In this document: piece by piece, positions 55,901 to 64,000 of the stretch | How the letters are laid out: every line of letters begins with the position of its first letter | Numbering within the stretch: position 1 is the first letter of the stretch | Assembly (NCBI GenBank): GCA_030268105.1 | Contig: BSDZ01000014.1 | Coordinates: 945,501 to 1,009,500 of the forward strand | From: Volvox africanus | Taxonomy: Eukaryota > Chlorophyta > Chlorophyceae > Chlamydomonadales > Volvocaceae | Direction: 5' to 3' | DNA: 64,000 nucleotides | Made by a program: the position numbers and the translations under genes | Notes under the pieces: generated by a model | Told to the model about the DNA's origin: nothing | Databases searched by the model: none | The model's input: only the letters and a program-made list of their open reading frames with translations

Positions 55901-58900
55901 AGATGCGGTTGATACGACTCTATAGTATCATGATAATGATTAGGATGTCTAACCCTGACGTTAGCTCACGAGCTCTTTCTTAGAGTATGATGCAACAAAC
56001 TTAACCTTCACACTAGTAAGCAGCAGTAGGCATATAAGAGTACGAAATTTGCCCCAAAACTGGATACTAGTGACAACAATGAACACCATGTCCTGATGCT
56101 ATGTTGTATCTCTGTGTTAATATCCGCCAAACTGTTTAGGCCCGATCAGAAGATTTCCAGTTTCCTGACCATCCTGGATATTTGCCTTAGATACCCCAGG
56201 ATACTACATACTGCTTAGACAGCTTATTAGATGCAATGAAGGTTAAGCATTATCGAGATCTGGCTAAGAGAGGGTCTTGTTAACTTAACTATGCTCCTGG
56301 GTCAGTATTCACCTGTGGTGATAGGGGTCTTTAAAGCATCTAGATAATTATCGATCCATACGCAGATGCTATGAATGGATGCTGCCATCATCAGGCTGAC
56401 ATCATGATAGAGAACTCAAGAAAGCACAAGAGTGGGGCCTCCTCATGCAAGGGCGGTCACTGGTCAAGATGAGAGCTGGGTGTGAATCTGGTGTAGGAGC
56501 CATGGGAGGAAAATCTAGGAGTGAAACTAGATAGTGTCGTGGAAGCTCTGTAGTCCTGAATAAACCCCCTGTTTTTAGTAGATGTAGTGTGCAGCACATC
56601 TTAACATACTCTATTGCTTTCACCGATGAAAAGGTTGTCAGAAGGCACAGGGATAGCTACTCTTGTTGTATCCCTCTTCGCTGCTCATGCACTGATCTGC
56701 ACGTCTTCAATGTAAGTGCCACGTGCCGAATGCTCACAAGACAGGCAAGAGCATCCGGACGTGATCTCCTAGGCAGCAGAAGTCTTCAGGAGCGAAAAAG
56801 TTACAACTTTCAGTCAATTAGATGCGATGCTGTGCATTCGGCTCTCAGAACTGACGCCAGGCGATCATCATCTAACTGGCTAATAATGCTCAGGCTTGGC
56901 TTGGGCCAATCTTGGCATAATACAGCCCAATATGATAATGTTGAAGATTATCTGATTGGAAACTTGGTAAGAGCTTGAGCTATTCGGCCATCCTCACATA
57001 TATTATACTTGTGATAGTGATACGCGGTGACAAACCCTAGCAGTGTATCACAGATATTCGCATACAGTATCATGAAGCCTTCCTGGCATGTATGCAATGC
57101 GAATGGCCAAATATCAATAGTTGGTTGCTGACTAGCTGTGGTCGTCGCACTTCTCACACTTATGTGTCGCTCATGCCAGCATTGAGGTAATAATATGGCA
57201 ATATTATTACTTAACAGTTCATCTCAATGTAATGCTCATTAACCACATTCATCGGCTCAAGTCAAACGTTTGCTGGTTGGCGTATTGTTGATACAAATGG
57301 CAACACAAGACAAAGAATCCCATTTGCATGGATTCCGCAATATATAACTAGTTAAATATATACAGATATATTTATTGATTGCGATGCATTTATTACATTT
57401 GCTAATGATCTTGTTAAGTCGCATTGACCAACACATCGATGATAATTGAACTGTAATACAACAACTCTTACCTGATTTGACAACATTTGCATGTAGTGGG
57501 TGCTTATGGGTTTTGGCATGTGATGACCACACATAGCTTGCTGTTTTTCGCAAGGGTATATTTGTGTCCATATCTCTGAACATTGATTATCAGGTCTGGA
57601 CATGCCTGTGCGCACAATCCTGCCTACATTCCAAATATCTCAGGCATGTCAGTCAAGCCAGTGGCAGTGCAGGAAAGCTGGGCAGCAGACCTACATGATC
57701 ACCGTACCCTTCAGGGCCAGAAGAGCATGTTAAGCGGTAGCCCCATGAGTATTTATAAAGCATGACAAAGCAATCTTTTTATGCAAAAATAATAGATTTT
57801 TACATTCTCTGTCCAACTAAAAATTTCTTGGCTTGGCTTAAATGAAATGAATACAAATAGTGTCACAGTCTCCATTGTCCCAGCCTGCAATCAGCCTTCA
57901 CCTTTAACCTAGATAGCTTATAATTTTATATAGCCTGCAAAGATAAGTGAAAACTTGTGAAACTCAACAATCTGCATGTGTGGTGTAGCGTCTGCAGGCA
58001 CGTCCTTCATCACTTACATCACCGGTATCATCCATGGTACAGCTTTATTAGTGATGCATGGAATGCGGGGTGAACATCTCAGGTGGCAATGTGAGTTAGA
58101 CTTCCACTGAGCCCACCATGTGTGCAATATGGAAAGGACTAATCTGTCATGGCCAAAACTTGCAGGGTACCAGGATACTACATACACCCTTAAATGACCA
58201 TCATCCTGCCTTTTGACGAAGAAGTCAAAAGGTATTTAGAAGTAATAAATTTAAATAGCCTTTATTTAACATAAATTGCGGGGCCTGGCTAGAGTGAAAG
58301 GGAGTGTACACAAGTTTCACATTCTCCATTGTCCCAATCTGCAGTAGTCAAACCTTTGCCTCTCACACTTTAACCTAGATGAACTGATATACTACCATGC
58401 ACATGTTGGTCGATGTGACCTGACAAGACAGTTGCTGACCTGTAATTGAATGCATTGTGACCATTAAAGATATCTGTATATATTTATATATTTAACAATT
58501 GGATGCTTCTGCATTGATTAACTTGTGGGATTGATACTATATGCGTGGGGATGCCAGCATAACCCATATTGTGAAAACTGATGAATGCCTGGATTGAGCC
58601 AGCTCAAATAGTTGGTTAGCAATAATTGGCATTATTCAATAAGTATTAATACTTGCTATATTATTTCATCAATGTTTGCATGATCAATGCACAAGTGTGA
58701 GAAGTGCAACCTGAGGTACTTTAGTTTGTGTATGCATCACAGAATAATTTTATAGGATCAAGCGCACTTAGGCTCACATTCATTAGTATTGATATCTACA
58801 CCATGGTTACAATGGTAAAAGTATGACAGTGTGAGATATGATTGTAGCGACGACCATGGTGGTTAACCGACACAACTGAAGATTGATATTCAGCCATTCG

Positions 58901-61900
58901 CACTGCATAAATGCCGGGAAGGCTTGATGATGATAATATACTGCATGCAAATTTTGTTGCTACGTTTGTTAGGGTTTATCACACTTATGGATCAGAAATC
59001 TGATGTGATATGTACCACACACCGACATTGCAAGTATAAGATGTGCGAGGACAGCCAAAGAACAAAAGCTTTTCACGAGCTCTAATCAGACAACCATCAA
59101 TATCATTATCTTGAGCTAAACAACGCTTCATTTGGCCTGAGCCAAGCCTGAGCATTGATAGCCAGTTAGATGATTGCTTGGAATCAGTTTTATCAGTTTT
59201 GTTAGCCGACACGCCTGCATCTCATGGTCTGGACTGTAAGTTGTAACCTTTTAGCTCCTGAAGTCTTCCGCTGCCTCTGAACCTCATCCTGATGCGTTTG
59301 GCTTGTTATGTGAGCGCAATGGCACTTGGCACTTGATGTTGAGACGTGCAGATAAGTGCATGAGTGGCAAAGAGGGATACAACACACCACATCGTGACTT
59401 CTCCAAAATCAGTGATTTTCCCGGCTTCAGCACTCACCACCAGCATCCAGTGGAATCTGCCAGATCAAGGGCGGCTTCAACTACACTCCTGGTCGGCTCA
59501 CAAGTCATTATACTGGGGTCCTCACAGTCCATCAACATCAGGTGCACAACCATCCTCAACCAATACAGGAATTTTATTTATTCTTGCTCTTAGTCAGGAT
59601 CAATTCTGGAACATCCTGGGGCACAGTGGCTTGCCTTACAGGTTGTGTCCAGATCGGTTCTTTGGGGAGCTTATAGACTTTACCCACCATACCCACACAT
59701 ATTGGGAGGCCCCCTATTTCTGGCCCAAGGAAGCAGACGCCAACTATTGCCCCTGGGCCATCTTAATAAAATTTTACCAAGATAAAGAGCTAAATGAGTA
59801 CACAAGAAGTCAGGATATGTTCATTTCTATTTCTAGCATTTTTAATTTTAATACAGTATTTCAGTGTTGTCTTACAGCAGCCCCTTACAGACTTTTGTTA
59901 AGCATGTGGTTGGGCCAAGTTGGGCAGGTGGACATGCTGCTTCTGAAGTCCAGGATATATTTTTGGTTACGAAAAAGTAACTGGTTACCAAAGGAAACAC
60001 TCTATGCGGCATGCATGAAGTGCCCTCAATATAGTAGTTGAGAGGCACAAACGCCTGTTGAGATGCTGACAGGATGCTTCTGTGCCTTGGTATTGTGCTG
60101 GTGTGTGGGCCGTACATGTATGACTGCTACACTCTCCCCCCTCTGGAGGGCACGTTTCAGGCACATCGACCCTACCAGCTGATGCCAGCCATCGCCTACC
60201 CCGGCCATGGGAGGTCATATACTCTTCCCACGTTATGTCATGTGTCATGTTGGCATGTGCCCTTGCACTCACGGGTTTTTAGGCATCAAGTCTTATTAAC
60301 TATTTTAGTAGTTGAGAGCTGCAAAGGTCTCTCGAAATGCTGACAAGGTGTTTCTGCACCTTGATATTGTGCTGGTGTGTGCCGTACATGTATGACTACT
60401 ACACTTAATGCAGCAAATGTGGAGGTAGCCAAAATATCACACTTATTATTGACACACACACACACAATGAGTGGTCCAGCTAATGAAACATCAAATCCGA
60501 ACTCAATGGATTGATCATAGTGAGCACTGCGTGTGATATGGAAAATTTGCTGTTGATATCCCTTGCATATTTAGGCCATCCTCAGAGTGGGCTAGTGCAT
60601 GGCTTGACATGTAGATGGCTAAAACCTGTTTTACTGTTGAAATGTATACTACAGACATTAGGAAGCCTGGCGTTATCATGAGAAAGTTTTCGTTACAAAG
60701 TATCCGATAGACAAGAAGGCTTAATAGTTTGGTCCGGAGATGGCACAAATAATCGCGTATTGCATTACAGATGGGACAGCTACAATAATGTGATTCTTTC
60801 TAGAGCGGATAGCTATAAATCCCAACTGATACACCATTTGATAACATTTACCCATGCCAGGCAATTGCAATCATATTGCTACAGGGTTGAAATGTTATTG
60901 TGTGTAGCTGCTTCATGGATTCACCAATGTTTACTTTAGTGGACCATGAGCCTCTAGGCTCAAATGGGCCATACAAGCTCGTGGAACTTTAAACTCAAAA
61001 CGTCTCCCATGATCTATCATTCACTGCATCATTATACATTAGGACCTGTTTATAAAATATGATTGGGATGGAATGTTGCTGCTACACTTGCCTGTTATAT
61101 TTATAACATGTGTTACCAATCCATGTAAATTCCCCAAGATACCCACCATCATCCTACTGGATTGTGCAACCATAGTCGCTGCTGGCCACGCAGCACCGTT
61201 GGTCCACAGCTGCCCTTACTGCTTACAGTGATGAATGCTTCGCTGTCTTGCTTCATATATGACGCATTCTCCATGCTTTGTACACGTACTCTGCTCATAC
61301 CATCCACACAAGCCACTACAGCTTACAACAAAACTATCTGCATCTGTGGTGTCTCCATATGGAGATTGTCCTCTCCTTGCTTCCGCGTGATTTCGCCTGT
61401 GAACTTGTGCACCACCATAACTAATTGAATCAAAAGACTAAATCGCTGTTGTCTGTGTCGTCATTGTTTTCCTGTAATCATACTGCTGACGTGATGCATG
61501 TGTGAAGGATTATGACCACCTACCAGAAGGTTACTGCTGCATTTATGCTGCCTGTGGCCACTGCCAAATACGTACGTGTTGTTTATTCTCCTGCCGCGAC
61601 CATGTCCTTTTGCCCCCCTCCATCCATGTCCAACGTGAAGGGTCTCTAAAAATATGATTCTAGATACGGCCTTGGTGCACTTACTTGGTGCGGTAGAAGA
61701 GCTAAGTCCACATCAGATTTCCGTTTTGATTCCATTTGGAGGGGCATAACATTAATCTGATAGCTAACTTGTTGAAAAACTGTTGCTTGCTCATTTCCTG
61801 ACACAACGACTTGGCACAGAAGTCAAGCACACAGATGAACAACACAGGCCAAACTACATAATCCCGCCAATAATCAAAGCAACAACACAATGAATCAGCA

Positions 61901-63001
61901 CGGCAATGCATTCATGAGTAAGATCTGCATAGTGAAGGCAAAGTGATAATTAGGCACGTCAAGGAGAGGTAAGCAAAGGGCGATGGTGTTGCTCCAAAAA
62001 GAAAAGAGGGATGATGTGTGCAAAGAGATGTCATTTGTATGACAACAGAGCCGAAGGCACATTTATAAGGAATGCAAGGAAGGGAAGAAAGGAAGGATAG
62101 TATCTGGCAAGTTCGGGAATTGAAGTTAATAGCATGAAATATAAGTGGCTTGAGGCCAGGTGGAACCGGTGGCAAGCTGGGTGGGAACTGGCGAAAAGGG
62201 CAGGATCAAAGGGTAGACTTTCGGTGGGCGGCCCCAAGGACGTGAATACCAAGGGCAGCAGGGGTCATAAAGGAACGGCAGGACCAAGAAGGCCAGGAAA
62301 CAAAGTGCTAGGAAAAATTATCCGCCATAATGGAGCTCATCCATGGAAGGACATCTTGGTTCCATGCTTTATCTGTTGAGTAAGAGATTTAATGACCCCC
62401 AAACCCCATTTGCTCCTCCAGTGGCGCATTGTACCATATGAAGTGTATCGGCTCCTGGATGACCAGCCACCACCATTACAGCAGCAGCAACACCAGGACC
62501 AGAACGAGTTGCAAGAGCACAAAGTTTTCGGCAACAAGGGAGACCATATGCCGCTGTTGCTGGGTGAAGGTGGGGAAGCGGTGATGCAGGATGTTGTGCG
62601 GCGGCGGAGGCCAGCTGGAGCATGGACATGTTCTCAGCTAGGGTGAGTGGCTCCTAGGACCTTTTAGCATGCGACGTGACCTCAAGGTAAATGGACGGAC
62701 GGCGGGCTACCGGGGCTTCACAAATCACAGGGGTTCATGGGTATGGGATAACTTAGGAGTATTAGGACAAATGCTCTTGGAAACAGCCCATTTATGGATG
62801 GGGTGGAATCAACCGTGGAACCCGCGTGAGCCGTGGAACAGTGGAACCCGTTTGTTCACAGAGTCAGTTATCTGTTACTGCCCCTGGAATTGATGCGCCA
62901 CCAATTTTGTTTGCCACAGTACCGGGTCAGGTTGTGACCGCCCTCAAAGCCGCATAGAGGCAGCCGGAGTCCAATATGCACGTCAGCGGGGATCCCAATG
63001 A
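46990..63001 (+). CDS. PWWP-PHD-Dam adenine methyltransferase-CW zinc finger protein (module 2)
   Basis: Exons: about 46990-47405 (start unresolved), 47795-47912, 48207-48333, 48517-49096, 49410-49532, 49728-49779, 49987-50051, 50665-50724, 51086-51199, 51302-51441, 51586-51743, 52040-52143, 62422-62642, 62920-63001. Frame is kept throughout. Domains in order: PWWP (GTRLWVK, GYCHWPAVVF, LVHFYG, EHNHAWLPD); PHD (CAAC...CLRCRRAYHTLC...WNCACC); Dam-type N6-adenine methyltransferase (TPDWIIVAGAF, GLLDPCTNSK, YDKEDDGLRLSNSWAGYYVI, motif IV NPEY, RFVNRAIDEVENGSVPAVLLL, PIGFGVAVFCIAP); CW finger (WVQCSACQK, WRIVPYEVYRLL, AWTCSQLGTGSGCDRP). The Dam family methylates adenine N6 in phage and bacteria. 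The last CW pieces lie beyond a 10.3-kb intron. The NPPY-to-NPEY change may impair catalysis. Nuclear role inferred from the reader domains. Confidence 0.78.
47801..47917 (+). repeat. 117-bp identical duplication, copy 2 (PWWP exon)
   Basis: See copy 1 at 44808-44924. Upstream codons differ (Thr-Pro here, Met-Ala there) and the intron differs after GTATG. Confidence 0.97.
54163..54256 (-). mobile_element. Solo LTR of the TRIM-like family
   Basis: 94 bp aligning with the 100-102-bp LTRs of 60030-60403, same orientation, ending CGACTACTACA. Flanks GCCTT (54158-54162 and 54257-54261) are a perfect 5-bp target duplication. The first few LTR bases are eroded. Confidence 0.8.
54688..54713. repeat. 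Perfect hairpin with 12-bp arms
   Basis: CTTGCTTGCAAA, loop CA, TTTGCAAGCAAG. A direct repeat (GCCRGCAAAATGTKCTCACT) lies just upstream (about 54670) and again at about 54771, followed by another palindromic GCATGC-rich stretch. Confidence 0.7.
55310..55500. repeat. Dispersed repeat, GATATCTAGATG family, copy 3
   Basis: Contains CCAGATATCTG, CTGGATATCTAAG, AGGATATCTAGATGTG, CAGATGTGGCTGAGAG and CGGATATCTAGAT within 190 bp, as in 1205-1345 and, inverted, 13150-13590. Confidence 0.6.
55605..55845 (+). repeat. Dispersed repeat R2, second copy
   Basis: Collinear with 27285-27560 (TTTGCACTGGTACC, GGAATAAACCCGCTATCTCACAGTTC, GTCTCACTCTTG, CTGACCCTTGAGATAACTAC, given here as landmarks). It lies inside the large CW intron. 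Confidence 0.6.
56664..57463 (-). mobile_element. Solo R1 LTR (Ty3/gypsy), 800 bp
   Basis: In element orientation it begins TGTTGTATTAC and ends GGGATACAACA, giving the short inverted ends TGTTGTAT...ATACAACA. Flanks ACTCT (56659-56663 and 57464-57468) are a perfect 5-bp target duplication, so this is a solo LTR left by recombination between two LTRs. It is the best-defined member of the family seen at 30695, 32704, 33407, 42359 and 58380. Confidence 0.9.
57859..58385 (+). repeat. Local direct repeat, about 70 bp, 450 bp apart
   Basis: AGTGTCACAGTCTCCATTG... at about 57859-57920 and AGTTTCACATTCTCCATTG... at about 58312-58384 share the following CCCARYCTGCA and TTTAACCTAGAT words. These may be the remains of two short LTRs or a tandem duplication. 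Confidence 0.5.
58380..59384 (+). repeat. R1 LTR, plus orientation, diverged
   Basis: Aligns from GTTGGTCGATGTGACCTGAC to the terminal GGGATACAACA (59374-59384) with the solo LTR in opposite orientation. The first 40 bp or so are poorly conserved and no target duplication was found. Element internal sequence follows it, so this was probably a 5' LTR. Confidence 0.75.
59385..60024 (+). pseudogene. Internal region of an R1 element, unassigned frame
   Basis: A frame of about 225 codons (59364-60041) includes the DFSKISDFPGFSTHHQHP phrase shared with the 33460-33761 insert and then PDRFFGELIDFTHHTHTYWEAPYFWPKE. I do not recognise the protein. Its position after an LTR end suggests a gag or captured segment. 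Confidence 0.4.
60030..60403 (-). mobile_element. Complete TRIM-like element, 374 bp
   Basis: LTRs of 102 bp (60030-60131) and 100 bp (60304-60403) bracket a 172-bp non-coding interior. In element orientation the LTR starts TGTAG, and the purine tract CCAGAGGGGGGAGAG abuts the 3' LTR. Flanks CTCAA (60025-60029) and CTTAA (60404-60408) match at 4 of 5 bases. Too small to encode any protein, so it depended on another retrotransposon. Relatives: 7350-7584 and 54163-54256. Confidence 0.85.
60635..60846 (-). mobile_element. Old solo LTR of the same Ty1/copia family
   Basis: 212 bp aligning along its length with the 242-bp LTRs of the young copia element (landmarks AGGAAGCCTG, ATGAGAAAG, CAACTGATAC, TTGATAACA). 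Flanks TTTAC (60630-60634 and 60847-60851) are a perfect 5-bp target duplication. The divergence shows the family was active long before the 37476 insertion. Confidence 0.88.
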
Positions 63002-64000
63002 ACCAGTCACCAGGTTAAAGCGTGCGTTGGATGGCCTATATGGCAAAATCAGAACTTTGAGGTACGATTTCGTGGGTTTCGTTGTCAATGCTGTCTGTTG
63101 TGTATCGGGACTGTTTGCCTCAGTTTGGTTTTATGTTCATGTTTTCTGGTTCTGGGACCCTACATCCTTCACCGTCGCCTCAGCTTCTTCTTCTCTGCGA
63201 TGTAATTATAAGAGGCTGCGCCCAGCAAGGATAATTGAACTCCACGCTTACAAGAGTCAGTGGAGCCACCATATCAGTGTATATCTTTTATTCGATTTTG
63301 TTATTTGGCTTGACACGTCTTTGAAGCTGTATGTATGTATATGTATCTCACGATCCTGTTTGGCGTTCTGCTTAACGCACATCCGTCTGACCAGATCAAA
63401 CCGTTTAAGGTAATATATACATTTGAACCTGTGGGGCTCTTTTACAAGGAACATCTTATGCTACTTACCGAGGAGGCCATTTATTGTCACATGGCCTGCC
63501 GCATGGTCCTCGTGAGTGCATGTGCACATGTATATACCTATAATTGCAAATATATATATCCATACACACACACACACACACACATTTTTCACACAAGAGG
63601 TGGACCAAAGGAAGAGTATACTTGCAAGCCACGTAAGATCGTCGAAGTAGATGTTGTATAGTGTCCTCGGCGAACTCTGTGTACAACCAGGTGCAAGCAG
63701 AGAGGTCGCACAAGGAACAAAACACGGTGATAGTCTGGCCGCTGGCAGAGGTTTGTTACTGTCATTGCCGATAGTTTTTTTGGCAGTTGCGGGCATAAGT
63801 GGCCACTGCCTCTCTTCGTGATTCTTAATCGTGGGCAAACACAGCATACATATTTGGTGGCTTATTTGGTGGCTTTCATGTCAATGTCCAATTCGTGATT
63901 GCCAGTTCTGGCTTCTTCCAATCTGTCGCTTTGTATTTTGAGTGCCGTTGGCCTGGGTTCATCGGCTGGCTAGTGGCTGACTTGCTTGTTGGAGCTTTCA
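63002..64000. other. Downstream region, one plausible exon, CA repeat
   Basis: A frame from an ATG at 62976 overlaps the stop of the CW gene and reads VSGDPNEPVTRLKRALDG to a donor-like gtacga near 63062. It could be an alternative exon of the same gene. A (CA)n tract lies at about 63563-63583. Nothing else is supported to the window end. Confidence 0.35.

Larger units (their letters stand above)
52144..62421. other. 10.3-kb intron splitting the CW zinc finger
   Basis: Donor AAG|gtgagg at 52143/52144 and acceptor cctccag|TGG at 62421/62422, both phase 0, separate WVQCSACQK from WRIVP. The intron holds one complete and one solo TRIM element, a solo R1 LTR, a second R1 LTR, a solo copia LTR and several dispersed repeats. 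Short decamer repeats (TTCTTGCTAT-like) lie at about 53020-53070. No independent host gene was recognised. Confidence 0.75.

Overview
The window looks like nuclear DNA from a flagellated green alga or close relative. Host genes are broken into short exons with GT-AG introns (one GC-AG). They include a plant-type inositol phosphorylceramide synthase and the ciliary/BBSome protein LZTFL1. Introns and intergenic DNA are heavily loaded with LTR-retrotransposon debris of the Ty1/copia, Ty3/gypsy and miniature (TRIM-like) kinds. Exact species cannot be read from the sequence. No rRNA, CRISPR array or convincing tRNA gene was seen.

Layout. 1-146: last exon of an unidentified gene. 147-6060: intergenic, with a dense GCGTTA-motif block at 0.77-1.17 kb. 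6061-17096 (+): LZTFL1 homologue, eight exons, one 7.3-kb intron, a TRIM element in intron 3. 17.1-21.3 kb: no gene seen, with a palindrome cluster at 18.98-19.83 kb. 21305-22733 (-): inositol phosphorylceramide synthase, five exons. It shares a 291-bp divergent promoter with an 11-exon gene for a membrane-anchored TPR protein at 23025-28600 (+). 28.6-42.6 kb: a retrotransposon nest. Ty3/gypsy fragments and their LTRs (family R1, ends TGTTGTAT...ATACAACA) lie here. A nearly intact, very young Ty1/copia element (37476-42246) sits inside a decayed gypsy pol gene with a perfect 5-bp target duplication.

43.6-63.0 kb (+): the most interesting locus. Splice-by-splice reading gives a chromatin-reader gene or tandem gene pair. 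Module 1 is PWWP plus PHD. Module 2 is PWWP plus PHD, followed by a Dam-type (phage/bacterial-like) N6-adenine methyltransferase domain and a CW zinc finger. The CW finger is split by a 10.3-kb intron holding solo LTRs, a complete TRIM-like element and other repeats. The two PWWP core exons are identical over 117 bp although everything around them has diverged. The methyltransferase motif IV reads NPEY, not the usual NPPY.

How the parts may fit: PWWP, PHD and CW domains are readers of histone methylation, so the methyltransferase domain would be placed on chromatin carrying particular marks. The gypsy relics carry stops that look like C-to-T decay (apparent CGA to TGA), hinting at cytosine methylation of transposons in the same genome. 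The link between the reader-methyltransferase and transposon control is inference only.

Exon coordinates were derived by hand from splice signals, reading-frame continuity and remembered family patterns. They need transcript evidence.
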